Shown here: positions 1-8,576 of the stretch, one piece after another
Layout of the letters: every line of letters begins with the position of its first letter
Position numbering within the stretch: position 1 is the first letter of the stretch
Assembly (NCBI GenBank): GCA_934230325.1
Contig: CAKQEP010000009.1
Location: 1 to 64,000, forward strand
Direction: 5' to 3'
DNA length: 64,000 bases
Source of the DNA: an uncultured Clostridia bacterium
Lineage (GTDB): Bacteria; Bacillota; Clostridia; Christensenellales; CAG-314
Notes under the pieces: model-generated
Databases searched by the model: none
What the model was told of the DNA's origin: nothing
The model's input: the letters and a program-made list of their open reading frames with translations, nothing else
Made by a program: the position numbers and the translations under genes

Positions 1-277
1 TTTTTCTTGCTTTTTTACCTATTCTCTTTTCAAGCTTCTCGCTGCCTCTCGCGACAGCCTACTTATATTACCACCTGCTTAAGCTTTTGTCAAGAACTTT
101 TATTATTTTTCTAATTGAAAATAATTAGAAATAAAAGTGAACATATTATTTTTGCCTGCTTTTTAAGCCTATTTTCTTTGTTTTTGCGATTTTTTCTGCC
201 CTTTGTTTTGCGGCGGCGTATTTTTTGTTTTTTTGACTGCTCAAAATATCGTTTTTGTTTTTTAAAACTATATATTA
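1..277. other. A/T-rich intergenic DNA, no gene seen
   Basis: No open frame with a ribosome binding site or recognisable product is visible. The stretch is rich in T tracts. A short inverted repeat with 9-base arms lies near 108-116 and 123-131 and could form a weak hairpin. The region is downstream of the minus-strand kinase gene and is cut by the window edge, so its other neighbour is unknown. Confidence 0.6.
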
Positions 278-310
278 AAAGGTAAACGCTTTTTGATTTC
301 GTTTACCTTT
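278..310 (-). terminator. Probable terminator after the kinase gene
   Basis: Perfect 11-base inverted repeat (278-288 with 300-310, 11-base loop) starting 44 bases after the kinase stop codon. On the minus strand it is followed by TTTAATATA, which is U-rich but not a clean tract, so termination is likely but not certain. Confidence 0.5.
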
Positions 311-353
311 GGAGATTTTGCAACTTTTTTTGGTCGGCGGCGGGTTGACGTTT

Positions 354-1013
354 TTACTTGTCCGCGTCTTTTTCCGTTGCGGGGTTTTGCTCCGCTTTTT
401 CGGCAAACCAGACTTCCGCAAACTTACACAACGACGGAACGATGTCGCTTATGTTTATTCCCGACGTGTTTATGCAAAGGCGATAATTTTTTTTGTCGCT
501 CCACTCTTCTCCCGTGTACGCGCCGTAATACTTTGCTCTGCCCTTGTCTATCGACAATATTTTTGCTTTGAGTTGTTTGTCGGTGTACTCTTGCTCGTCG
601 TTTTGGGCTTTTTCTCGGCAACGCTTAATTTTGCTGTCGATGTCGGCGTAAACAAACAACGTTAGCGGGTTTAGGTCTTTGAGAATATAGTCGGCGCACC
701 GTCCCACGAGTACGCAATCGCTTTTTTGCGCTATTTCCCTGATAATATCCTGTTGCGCGCCGTATATTTTGCTTTGCAACTCTACGAGCGGGTTGACGTA
801 AGCAAAACTGTGCGCGTAAGAAAAATTGAAAAACTGGGTGTTTTTACGCTCCAAAACGCTATCGACGTATTCTTCTGCCAAACCGCTTTTTTGCGCTATT
901 TGGCTAATGATTTCTTTATCGTAATAGGCAAAACCGAGTTGTTTTGCTATGCGGGTGCCGAGTTCTCTGCCGCCGCTGCCAAACTCTCTGCTTATCGTAA
1001 TAATTTTTGTCAT
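354..1013 (-). CDS. Cytidylate kinase-like family protein
   Basis: A 219-residue protein of the cytidylate-kinase-like family (Cytidylate_kin2 type), which keeps the P-loop NMP-kinase fold but whose substrate is generally unproven. The N-terminus reads MTKIITISREFGSGG, where the GSGGRELG stretch takes the place of a P-loop, followed by the typical YYDKEII segment. A later VLVGRCADYIL strand matches the family core. The frame stays open upstream, but the ATG at 1013 is preferred because GGAGG sits 7 bases before it and the conserved strand starts there. The gene is monocistronic and divergent from leuS. It is not the true cmk, which is shorter on the N-terminal side and has a classical GPAGAGKST loop. 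Confidence 0.85.
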   Translation of the reverse strand: MTKIITISREFGSGGRELGTRIAKQLGFAYYDKEIISQIAQKSGLAEEYVDSVLERKNTQFFNFSYAHSFAYVNPLVELQSKIYGAQQDIIREIAQKSDCVLVGRCADYILKDLNPLTLFVYADIDSKIKRCREKAQNDEQEYTDKQLKAKILSIDKGRAKYYGAYTGEEWSDKKNYRLCINTSGINISDIVPSLCKFAEVWFAEKAEQNPATEKDADK

Positions 1014-1047
1014 GTCTTTGCCTCCGAAAAAATCTTTGTTCAATGAT

Positions 1048-1077
1048 ATTTTACCACTTTCGCGCGGGATATTGCAA
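1048..1077 (-). promoter_or_regulatory. Sigma-A type promoter for the kinase gene
   Basis: On the minus strand TTGCAA (1072-1077) and TAAAAT (1048-1053) are separated by 18 bases, about 35 bases before the chosen start codon at 1013. Confidence 0.5.
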
Positions 1078-1140
1078 TACAAAAACCAAAAAAAATCAAA
1101 AAAATTTATTGCGCGGGGTTGTTTGGTCAATCTTAAAGAA

Positions 1141-1169
1141 TTGACTTTTGCTTAGATATGGTTTAAAAT
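1141..1169 (+). promoter_or_regulatory. Sigma-A promoter of leuS
   Basis: TTGACT (1141-1146) and TAAAAT (1164-1169) are exactly 17 bases apart. The start codon is about 70 bases further on, so the leader is short and there is no room for a T-box of normal size, although T-boxes are common before aminoacyl-tRNA synthetase genes in Firmicutes. Confidence 0.75.
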
Positions 1170-1238
1170 AATGTATTGCAAAGGATTATCTTATCGACGA
1201 GATAATACCGATTTATATTTTAAACTACGGAGTTTTTG

Positions 1239-3680
1239 ATGGATTACGTACAAATCGACAAAAAATGGAACAAAAAATGGCAAGACACAAACCTTTACGC
1301 CTTTGACAAAAACGATACAGACAAAAAGTACTACGTTTTGGAAATGTTCTCGTATCCAAGCGGCGCAAAACTGCATGCGGGGCACTGGTACAACTATGCT
1401 TTGTCCGACAGTTTTGCAAGATACAAAAAGATGAAAGGGTTCAACGTATTTGAACCTATGGGATTTGACAGTTTTGGGTTGCCGGCAGAAAATTACGCAA
1501 TAAAAACAGGTATTCACCCCGCCGACAGCACCCTCAAAAACATAAAGATAATGGAGCAACAACTGCGCGATATGGGAGCAATGTTCGACTGGTCGGCAGA
1601 AATCAAAACCTGTATGCCCGACTACTACAAGTGGACGCAGTGGATGTTTTTGCAACTATTTAAACACGGCCTTGCCTACCGCAAAGAAGCTCCCGTCAAC
1701 TGGTGTCCGAGTTGCAACACCGTGCTCGCAAACGAACAAGTTTCGGAAGGTTGTTGCGAGCGTTGCGGCGCTACCGTCGTGCGCAAAAATCTTACGCAGT
1801 GGTTTTTTAAAATAACCGAATATTCCGAAGAACTTCTCACGGGACTCGACAATCTCGACTGGCCGGAAAAAACAAAGGCAATGCAACGCAACTGGATAGG
1901 CAAATCCGTCGGCGGCGAAGTCGAGTTTGACGTGGCGGACAGCGACAAAAAGTTTAGCGTGTTTACCACCCGCGCCGACACGTTGTTTGGCGTGTCCTAC
2001 GTCGTTCTCGCGCCGGAACACCCCCTCGTTGACCAAATTACTACCCCCGCCCAAAAACAAGCGGTGGAGCAGTACAGAGAACAAGCGTCAAAAACGACGG
2101 AAATCGAGCGACTGTCCACTTCTAAAGAAAAAACCGGCGTCTTTACCGGCGCGTACGCAATAAATCCGATAAACGGCGAAAAAGTTCCCGTTTGGATAGG
2201 CGACTACGTATTGTATAGTTATGGCACGGGTTGCGTTATGGGCGTTGCCGCTCACGACTCCCGCGACTATATCTTTGCAAAAAAACACGGATTGACGATA
2301 AAACGCGTCATTAAAGCCGCTTCTGCCGACGTCGACGACAGCCTACCCTTTACCGAGTACGGCGTTATGACAAACTGCGGCGAATTTGACGGAATGACAA
2401 GCGAACAAGGCAAAATCGCCGTCATCAAAAAGTTGGAAAGCGCGGGTAAAGGTCAACTCAAAACAAACTACCGTCTTCGCGACTGGTTGGTTTCTCGCCA
2501 AAGGTACTGGGGCGCGCCTATCCCCGTCGTTTACTGCGACAAGTGCGGCATAGTGCCCGTTCCGGAAGATCAACTGCCCGTACAATTGCCTTACGACGTC
2601 GACTTTAAACCCGACGGCGAGTCCCCGCTCAAAAAATGCAAGGAATTTGTCAACACAACCTGCCCTTGCTGCGGCGCTCCCGCCAAACGAGAAGCCGATA
2701 CGCTGGACACTTTCGTTTGCAGTAGTTGGTATTTTTTAAGGTACGCCGACAGCAAAAACGCCGACAAGCCCTTTGACAAGGACGTAGTAAACAAAATTTT
2801 GCCCGTAGACAAGTACATAGGCGGCGCAGAACACGCTTGTATGCACCTCTTGTACGCAAGGTTCTTTACCAAAGCGTTGCGCGATATGGGATACCTTAAT
2901 TTTGACGAGCCTTTTAAATCGCTCGTTCATCAAGGCACTATTTTGGGACCTGACGGAACAAAAATGAGCAAATCCAAAGGCAACATAATAAGCCCCGACG
3001 ATTACGTGCTGACTTTGGGCAGCGACGTTTTTCGCACCTACCTCGCTTTCGGGTTTAATTACGTAGAAGGCGGTCCGTTTAACGACGACGGAATTAAAGC
3101 CATCGCAAAGTTCTTTGACAGGGTAGAACGCCTTACTCAATACCTTAAAGAAGATTTGCCGCAAACGCAAGAGTTTTCCGCAAGGGAATACGACCTTAAC
3201 TTTGTTCTCAACAACACCATAAAATGCGTAAATCAGGATTACCCCGCTTTTTCCTTTAATACGGCGGTCGCGCGCATAATGGAGTTGACAAACGCTATCG
3301 CAAAGTACGTGGGCGACGGAAAAAGCCCCGTCAACAAAAAACTTCTCGAAACCGCGATAAAGGATTTGTTGCTTACGCTTGCCCCCCTTGCGCCGCACGT
3401 TACGGAAGAGTTGTGGGAGCAAATCGGACAACCGTATAGCATTTTTAATCACGCGTTTCCCGAGTACGACCCCGACGCGCTCAAAAAACCCACCGTAGAA
3501 CTCGCTTTGCAAATCAACAGCAAAATAAAGGGCAAAATCAACGTGGACTCCTCCCTTAACGCAAAGGAAATAGAAAAAGTCGCGCTCGACGACCAAAAAG
3601 TCAAATCTCTCGTCGGCGACAAACAAATCAAAAAAGTTATCGTCGTGCCAAACAGGCTCGTTAACGTCATAATAGGCTAA
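1239..3680 (+). CDS. leuS: Leucine-tRNA ligase
   Basis: Class I synthetase that charges tRNA-Leu with leucine in the cytoplasm. At 813 residues it has the normal bacterial length. The HIGH motif is HAGH (residues 46-49), a zinc-type pair of CxxC motifs follows (CPSC and CERC), then the CP1 editing domain with TTRADTLFG, and the KMSKS loop at residues 575-579. The anticodon-binding and C-terminal domains are complete. The ATG at 1239 is preferred to an in-frame TTG three bases earlier because ACGGAG lies 7 bases before the ATG. The gene stands alone behind its own promoter. No key residue is missing. Confidence 0.97.
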   Translation: MDYVQIDKKWNKKWQDTNLYAFDKNDTDKKYYVLEMFSYPSGAKLHAGHWYNYALSDSFARYKKMKGFNVFEPMGFDSFGLPAENYAIKTGIHPADSTLKNIKIMEQQLRDMGAMFDWSAEIKTCMPDYYKWTQWMFLQLFKHGLAYRKEAPVNWCPSCNTVLANEQVSEGCCERCGATVVRKNLTQWFFKITEYSEELLTGLDNLDWPEKTKAMQRNWIGKSVGGEVEFDVADSDKKFSVFTTRADTLFGVSYVVLAPEHPLVDQITTPAQKQAVEQYREQASKTTEIERLSTSKEKTGVFTGAYAINPINGEKVPVWIGDYVLYSYGTGCVMGVAAHDSRDYIFAKKHGLTIKRVIKAASADVDDSLPFTEYGVMTNCGEFDGMTSEQGKIAVIKKLESAGKGQLKTNYRLRDWLVSRQRYWGAPIPVVYCDKCGIVPVPEDQLPVQLPYDVDFKPDGESPLKKCKEFVNTTCPCCGAPAKREADTLDTFVCSSWYFLRYADSKNADKPFDKDVVNKILPVDKYIGGAEHACMHLLYARFFTKALRDMGYLNFDEPFKSLVHQGTILGPDGTKMSKSKGNIISPDDYVLTLGSDVFRTYLAFGFNYVEGGPFNDDGIKAIAKFFDRVERLTQYLKEDLPQTQEFSAREYDLNFVLNNTIKCVNQDYPAFSFNTAVARIMELTNAIAKYVGDGKSPVNKKLLETAIKDLLLTLAPLAPHVTEELWEQIGQPYSIFNHAFPEYDPDALKKPTVELALQINSKIKGKINVDSSLNAKEIEKVALDDQKVKSLVGDKQIKKVIVVPNRLVNVIIG

Positions 3681-3857
3681 CGTATATGCTTTTTTGCGAC
3701 AAAATACCCCCCAAAAAGACAATCGGCGGTATATTTTTTGCCCCGTTGACTAAAATACAATATGGGTTGACAATAAGTAGTCGGCGTAAGTTTTTTTAAA
3801 TCGGAACGGTTTAAATGCAAACAACGACCAAAATCAACGCCCAAAAAGGAGAAAATC

Positions 3858-4724
3858 ATGAAAAACACACTTCAAAAAATTTTGTGCTGTATCCTTATCG
3901 CCGTCGGACTTATTTTCGGCATCGTTCTTGCGATAATTTCCGTCACGATAATACGAAACGTCGACTCGCTGGGCGGCGTCTTTACCAACGACCGCATCGG
4001 ATTTACGCTTCTGCTCGTGTTGGGCATAATTTACGTCGGTTTGTCCGTGTACCTCGTCATTTCTATGACGCAAGGCAAAGTTCCGCTCAAAACCGTTTTG
4101 CTCAATTCCGACAACGTGAGCGCGGTCACTACGACCAACAAGGTTATTCGCAAAATGATTAAAGCGTGCGTAAACAGCCTTAACGGCGCAAAACTCGTTT
4201 CCGTCGCAGTGAAAGAAGCCGATAAACCCGGCTTTAACCTGTACGTAAAAATCAAACTCACCGACGGCAACCTTAATTCGCAAACGCAAAAACTTCGTTT
4301 TGTCATCGAGGACAGTTTCAAAAAAGAACTCGACTTTGCCTTTAACGGCATTGACATCAAAGTAGTGTCGCTAAACAACGGCTTTGCGCCCGATATTCAG
4401 CGCGCGGAAAAACACGTTGCCGATAAACAAAAGGAAGACGAGGCAAAAGCAGAAATAAAAATCGCGCAACCTACCCCCGCAGAACAAACGGTGATAGAAA
4501 ACAACCTTACTCCGGAAGAAATTGCAAGTATCGACCGCCTTGACGATTTAAACCAAGCGCAAAGCGACGACGATGACGGCGTAGACGCACAACCAGAAAA
4601 CCAAACGGATACGGAAATCGAAACAGAACGGCAATCGACGGAACAATACGACAATTTCAATGCGACTATATCCGACGCCGACGAAGAAGTCGAGCAACAC
4701 GTTTCCGACGAAACGGAAGAATAA
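3858..4724 (+). CDS. amaP: AmaP-like alkaline-shock membrane anchor protein
   Basis: A 288-residue membrane protein. Two hydrophobic segments (about residues 5-30 and 48-70) form an N-terminal hairpin. Next comes a soluble domain of about 70 residues (VSAVTTTNKVIRKMIK onward) like Asp23. A long, strongly acidic tail rich in D, E, Q and T runs from about residue 180. This is the layout of AmaP, which anchors the Asp23 protein at the membrane in other Firmicutes, but AmaP is usually under 200 residues, so the tail is extra. A strong AAGGAG lies 7 bases before the ATG. No asp23 gene is adjacent. Function as an anchor is inferred from family resemblance only. Confidence 0.6.
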   Translation: MKNTLQKILCCILIAVGLIFGIVLAIISVTIIRNVDSLGGVFTNDRIGFTLLLVLGIIYVGLSVYLVISMTQGKVPLKTVLLNSDNVSAVTTTNKVIRKMIKACVNSLNGAKLVSVAVKEADKPGFNLYVKIKLTDGNLNSQTQKLRFVIEDSFKKELDFAFNGIDIKVVSLNNGFAPDIQRAEKHVADKQKEDEAKAEIKIAQPTPAEQTVIENNLTPEEIASIDRLDDLNQAQSDDDDGVDAQPENQTDTEIETERQSTEQYDNFNATISDADEEVEQHVSDETEE

Positions 4725-4862
4725 AAATCGTCAAACCGCAACTTAAAACATATTACAATCGACCAAAAACAATATCCATCGATTGACTTATAAACAATCA
4801 ACCATATTAAATCGACTAAAAAATTTATCGATAAAATTAAACAACGCCCATCAACTTAAACC

Positions 4863-4898
4863 AAAACAGCCTTGCTCCCCGCAAGGCTGTTTTACTTG
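4863..4898 (+). terminator. Strong hairpin terminator between amaP-like gene and fic
   Basis: Perfect 13-base stem (4863-4875 with 4881-4893) with loop TCCCC. The stem ends in A4 on one side and T4 on the other, so it can serve both convergent genes. About 60 bases remain between it and the fic stop codon. Confidence 0.85.
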
Positions 4899-4954
4899 TC
4901 ATTATTTGTCATTATAAAAAAATATTTTTTGCGAAATTTCGTCGCAGCGCCGAG

Positions 4955-6004
4955 TTAACGGTTTTCTTTTTTTACGTAATAGGTTGCGCGGCTTGCGCCG
5001 AGTTTTTCGATTAAACCTTCTCTTGTCAGTTTTTTAAGACTGCTTTCTACCGAACTATTGCTTATCGACGGACACGTTGCCGCAATATCCGCTTTGGTAA
5101 ATTTTCCTATTTTGCTTGTCACGGCTTTTTTTACCATATCAAACGCGCAATCGCTTTCGCTTACTAATTGAACTCTGTCTTCAAAATCTCTGTATGCGGC
5201 AATAATAACGCCGAGCAAATATTTGACAAAAGGAATGGCGTTTTCCTTGCCTTCTTCCCAACCGTATTGCGATTTTTGCAACGCTTGATAGTATGCGTCT
5301 TTGCTTTTGGCTATTTTTGATTCCAGCGAAATATACCTGCCGACAACGTACCCGTTTCTGTACAAAAGAAGCGTTGTAAGCAAGCGGCTCATTCTGCCGT
5401 TTCCGTCACAAAAAGGGTGTATGCACAAAAAATCGTGTATAAAAATCGCTATCAGTATGAGCGTGTCAACTTGACCGTCTGCAACGGCAAGGTTGTATTC
5501 TGCGCAAATCTTGTCAATCGCTTCGGGCGTTTCGTAAGGCGCAGGCGGCGTAAACAGCAAAACTTCCCTGTCGTTTTCGGTCTGCGTAACGTAATTTTGA
5601 ACGTTTTTAAATTTTCCGCCGATACTCTTTGGGGAATGACAGTACAAAATCTTGTGCAGTTGCAAAATATAATTTGCCGTCATCGGAATATACTCAAAAC
5701 TTTCGTGAATAACGTTGAGCGCATCTCGATAACCCGCAATTTCTTCTTCGTCGCGGTTTTTGGGCGTGGTTTTGTCCGTCATAAGTCGCTTTAATCTCGT
5801 ATTTGTCGTCCTTATCCCTTCTATGTCGTTTGACGACTCCGTGCTTTTAACCTTTGCGATTTCCACAAGTTTATTTAGTTTTTCGGGTTGTTGCTTTAAG
5901 AAAAACTCTTGTCTGCCCTTTGCCTCGTGAATTGTAGTGAGATACCCCACTATTTCCGAATCCCACTTTAAGTTTTTTAGCAAAGAATAATTAAAATCTC
6001 TCAT
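4955..6004 (-). CDS. fic: Fic family protein with N-terminal inhibitory motif and C-terminal winged helix
   Basis: A 349-residue Fic enzyme. Fic proteins usually transfer AMP from ATP to hydroxyl side chains of target proteins. The active-site loop HPFCDGNGRMSR begins at His196 and is intact. An N-terminal S-x-x-x-E-G motif (Ser58 to Gly63) matches the inhibitory helix of class II Fic proteins, so the enzyme is probably self-inhibited and needs no antitoxin partner; none is encoded nearby. The last 60 residues resemble a winged helix. The start at 6004 is set by the conserved MRDFNYSLLKN opening; further upstream codons lie inside the promoter. The gene is single and its promoter is covered by inverted repeats, which suggests autoregulation. 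The target protein is unknown. Confidence 0.9.
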   Translation of the reverse strand: MRDFNYSLLKNLKWDSEIVGYLTTIHEAKGRQEFFLKQQPEKLNKLVEIAKVKSTESSNDIEGIRTTNTRLKRLMTDKTTPKNRDEEEIAGYRDALNVIHESFEYIPMTANYILQLHKILYCHSPKSIGGKFKNVQNYVTQTENDREVLLFTPPAPYETPEAIDKICAEYNLAVADGQVDTLILIAIFIHDFLCIHPFCDGNGRMSRLLTTLLLYRNGYVVGRYISLESKIAKSKDAYYQALQKSQYGWEEGKENAIPFVKYLLGVIIAAYRDFEDRVQLVSESDCAFDMVKKAVTSKIGKFTKADIAATCPSISNSSVESSLKKLTREGLIEKLGASRATYYVKKENR

Positions 6005-6035
6005 AAAAAATACCCCACAACGACTTTTCTCGTAA

Positions 6036-6064
6036 ATTATAACCTTTTTTGTGAGAAAAGTCAA
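6036..6064 (-). promoter_or_regulatory. Promoter of fic overlapped by an inverted repeat
   Basis: On the minus strand TTGACT (6059-6064) and TATAAT (6036-6041) are 17 bases apart, a near-consensus sigma-A promoter. A perfect 10-base inverted repeat, GACTTTTCTC (6022-6031) and GAGAAAAGTC (6053-6062), has one arm inside the -35 box and the other just past the -10 box. A protein bound there would block RNA polymerase. Confidence 0.8.
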
Positions 6065-6086
6065 TAAATTTATACTCAAAAACAAA

Positions 6087-6122
6087 AATTTCTCGTAAAA
6101 AATAATTGTTTTACGAGAAATT
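6087..6122. promoter_or_regulatory. 14-base inverted repeat upstream of the fic promoter, probable operator
   Basis: Perfect 14-base arms (6087-6100 and 6109-6122) around an 8-base centre. The arms contain TTTCTCGTAAAA. The same core, TTTTCTCGTAAA, recurs at the promoter near 6025-6036, and a variant lies on the other strand near 6049-6059. Four related half-sites in 100 bases fit a dimeric DNA-binding protein; the winged helix of Fic itself is the obvious candidate, but this is inference. Confidence 0.7.
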
Positions 6123-6245
6123 CGGTATTAAATAATATTAACAATACAATATTTTTTTATGAGCCGCTATACTTTTTACCTATTCGCATTAAGCAATGTG
6201 CGTGTTTGTGCTTCCGCTTGCATATGGTACGCTTCCGCGAGATTT

Positions 6246-6345
6246 TGTCGTAACGCCGCCCAAAGGCTTGTCGGTATATATTCATATACCGCCTACGCCC
6301 TACAGCGGGCTGCTCCTCTCCAACAAAATGCAAGCATTTTGTTGG
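6246..6345 (+). repeat. Structured repeat B, copy 1 (possible small RNA)
   Basis: A 100-base element that is 90 percent identical to 34220-34319 in reverse orientation. It has a conserved 5' part (CCGCCCAAAGGCTTGT, 16 bases), an A/T hairpin with GTCGG and CCG at its base, a conserved CCGCCTACGCCC block, and a 12-base-pair terminal hairpin (6320-6345) followed by GTTTTTAG. In this orientation the end looks like an intrinsic terminator. The two copies differ at two base pairs of that terminal stem and both changes are compensated, which supports a selected hairpin. No start codon with a ribosome binding site is associated. Whether it is an RNA gene or a mobile repeat cannot be told from two copies. 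Confidence 0.7.
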
Positions 6346-6422
6346 GTTTTTAGGGGTACTACCATTGCAAATTTTTTCCTCATAATGACAAGTAAGGCAC
6401 TTTCGCGCGGATATATACTATT

Positions 6423-6552
6423 GTTTTAGGGTGGAGAGCGGTGCAGATTGACGCGGCAGGCGGGCGTAGGCGGAGGGAGCGTATTTAAATACGTGACCGA
6501 CGGATACGTTCCGCACGCAAGCGGCAAGATGTGCCGCTCTCCGCCCTAAAAC
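6423..6552. repeat. Structured element A bounded by 19-base inverted repeats
   Basis: The ends form a 19-base inverted repeat (6423-6441 and 6534-6552) with one T/G position. Inside is the perfect 14-base palindrome CGTATTTAAATACG (6480-6493). It shares with repeat B the ordered blocks GGAGAG, GGGCGTAGGCGG, an A/T palindrome, and CCGAC, so the two are probably related. It ends 6 bases after the ntpD stop codon and could fold the 3' end of the ATPase transcript. No T tract follows on the minus strand, so it is not an ordinary terminator. Confidence 0.6.
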
Positions 6553-6557
6553 CCCTT

Positions 6558-7184
6558 TTATTGAGTGATTAAGGTCTTAACCTTCATCATGCGCGCGACG
6601 TTACTACGCTCGTTTTCGTCAAGTTTTATCGAGATATACTTTATCGTTTCTTCCAGTTGAGGAATCATGACGTATTCCAGCGCATTGACGCGGCGTTTAT
6701 TTTTTTCTATTTCTGCCGCAAGCATACGAGTAGATTTTTCCATTTCTGCGAGTTGCAGCAATTTCTCCATAATTTCGTTGACGGCTTTGATGCTATAATC
6801 GGCTTCCGACGATATACCGTTGAAGGAATATGGGTATTCGTGCTTGCCTTTGGTGACTGTGACTTTAAGTTTTGGCACTTCTACGCCCATAACGCTACTC
6901 AATCCCGTATCGACGTTGACGGAAGTAGAAGGCATGGCAAAGGCGAGCAAAAGTTGCTCCGTCGGGGTGACGCCGCCCGCAAGCGCGAAGTTTTTAAACA
7001 CCAACGCGACGTCTTCTTCCACCTGACGACGAAGTTTTTTGTTTTGTCTTAAACGAGCGGAAAATACTCTTATCATCTCGTCCGATTTATCTTTTAACAG
7101 TTTGTGTCCCCTGACGGCGGTTTTTAAGCGAACTTTAAGCCGCTTTAACTCCATTCTCGTGGGGTTTACGTTAAGTCTTGCCAT
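6558..7184 (-). CDS. ntpD: V-type ATPase subunit D
   Basis: Central-stalk subunit of the V1 sector, which turns inside the A3B3 head and couples ATP use to rotor movement. The 208-residue protein opens with MARLNVNPTRMELKRLKVRL and is largely two long charged helices, one at each end, as expected of the coiled-coil shaft. It is the last gene of the operon, 18 bases after ntpB. Length and start agree with the family. Confidence 0.95.
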   Translation of the reverse strand: MARLNVNPTRMELKRLKVRLKTAVRGHKLLKDKSDEMIRVFSARLRQNKKLRRQVEEDVALVFKNFALAGGVTPTEQLLLAFAMPSTSVNVDTGLSSVMGVEVPKLKVTVTKGKHEYPYSFNGISSEADYSIKAVNEIMEKLLQLAEMEKSTRMLAAEIEKNKRRVNALEYVMIPQLEETIKYISIKLDENERSNVARMMKVKTLITQ

Positions 7185-7202
7185 AACTTTGTTTTTCCGT
7201 TT

Positions 7203-8576
7203 TTAATTTTGGTCGTAATATTTTTGCAAGTACGTTTCCTTGATTCTTTTCAACTCTGCTCTCGGCAACATACGCAAAAGACGCCAACCCAAATCCAACG
7301 TTTGCTCTATCGAGCGGTTGGACTCAAACCCTTGCGAAACGTATTCTTTTTCAAACTCCAAAGCGAAGTGCGCAAATATTTTGTCGGTGCTTGACAAAGC
7401 GGCGTCGCCCAAAATAGCCGCCAACTCTTTTGCTTCCTTACCGCGTGCGTACGCCGCAAAGAGTTGGTTCATCGTGTCGGCGTGGTCCTCGCGGGTTTTG
7501 CCTGCGCCTATGCCTTTATCCTTTAAGCGGGAAAGGCTGGGCAACACGTCTACGGGCGGGTTTACGCCTTTTTTGTAGAGTTCTCTCGACAAAATAATCT
7601 GACCTTCCGTAATGTACCCCGTAAGGTCGGGTATCGGGTGAGTTTTGTCGTCTTCCGGCATAGTAAGGATAGGTATTTGAGTTATACTGCCTTTTTTGCC
7701 TTTGATACGTCCCGCCCTTTCGTAAATGGTGGCAAGGTCGGTGTAAAGGTATCCGGGATAGCCTCTGCGACCGGGAATTTCCTTACGCGCGGCGGAAACT
7801 TCTCTCAACGCTTCCGCATAGTTGGTAATGTCGGTCAAGATGACCAAAACGTGCATATCGCACTCAAAAGCAAGGTATTCCGCGCAAGTCAACGCCATAC
7901 GCGGGGTTGCGATACGTTCTATTGCGGGGTCGTTTGCAAGGTTTGTAAACAACACCGTTCTTTCAATCGCGCCGGTGCGGCGGAAGTCGCTGATAAAGTA
8001 ATCCGCTTCTTCAAAGGTAATGCCGATTGCGCCGAAAACGACGGCAAATTTTTCTTCACTGCCCAAAACTTTGGCTTGTCTTGCGATTTGCGCCGCCAAC
8101 TCTGCGTGCGGCAAGCCGCTCATACTAAACACGGGCAGTTTTTGACCTCTTACCAACGTGTTTAAGCCGTCGATAGCCGATATTCCCGTTTGAATAAACT
8201 GGTTGGGGTAATCGCGAGCGGCGGGGTTTATCGGTTCTCCGTTGACGTCCAAAGTTTTTTTAGCTATGACGGGCGTACCGCCGTCGCGGGGACGTCCCAT
8301 ACCGTCAAAAACTCTGCCCAACATATCTTCCGAAACGTCGAGCGAAAGGCTGCGCCCCAAAAATCTCGCTTTTGCGGAAGATATTTTTAGTCCTTGCGAA
8401 CTTTCAAACAACTGAACCAACGCCTTATCGCCGTTGACTTCCAACACTTTGCCGCTGCGGACTTCTCCGTTTTGTTGAAGAATCTCCACCAACTCGTTGT
8501 ATTTGACGCCTTCTACGCCCTCGACGAGCATCAAAGGACCTACTACTTCCTTAATGGTTTTGTACTCTTTAATCAT
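7203..8576 (-). CDS. ntpB: V-type ATPase subunit B
   Basis: Non-catalytic nucleotide-site subunit of the V1 head. The 457 residues match the usual bacterial and archaeal length. Typical segments are visible: [11 protein letters not shown], the [15 protein letters not shown] stretch in place of a Walker A motif, and [15 protein letters not shown]. The start codon overlaps the end of ntpA by 8 bases, so the two head subunits are probably translationally coupled, which suits their 1:1 ratio. Confidence 0.97.
   Translation of the reverse strand: MIKEYKTIKEVVGPLMLVEGVEGVKYNELVEILQQNGEVRSGKVLEVNGDKALVQLFESSQGLKISSAKARFLGRSLSLDVSEDMLGRVFDGMGRPRDGGTPVIAKKTLDVNGEPINPAARDYPNQFIQTGISAIDGLNTLVRGQKLPVFSMSGLPHAELAAQIARQAKVLGSEEKFAVVFGAIGITFEEADYFISDFRRTGAIERTVLFTNLANDPAIERIATPRMALTCAEYLAFECDMHVLVILTDITNYAEALREVSAARKEIPGRRGYPGYLYTDLATIYERAGRIKGKKGSITQIPILTMPEDDKTHPIPDLTGYITEGQIILSRELYKKGVNPPVDVLPSLSRLKDKGIGAGKTREDHADTMNQLFAAYARGKEAKELAAILGDAALSSTDKIFAHFALEFEKEYVSQGFESNRSIEQTLDLGWRLLRMLPRAELKRIKETYLQKYYDQN

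Noticed and set aside
1150..1238. T-box leader before leuS
   Set aside because: Only about 70 bases lie between promoter and start codon and no T-box sequence (GGTGGNACC type) is seen.
2736..3722. Long open frame antisense to leuS
   Set aside because: Frame without ribosome site or recognisable product; it mirrors leuS codon bias.
4740..4860. Several ATCGA-containing units as an operator array
   Set aside because: Spacing is irregular and the region is generally A/T-rich low complexity after a gene end.
6158..6430. Small open frames around repeat B copy 1
   Set aside because: They are not kept in copy 2 and the sequence is better explained by hairpins.
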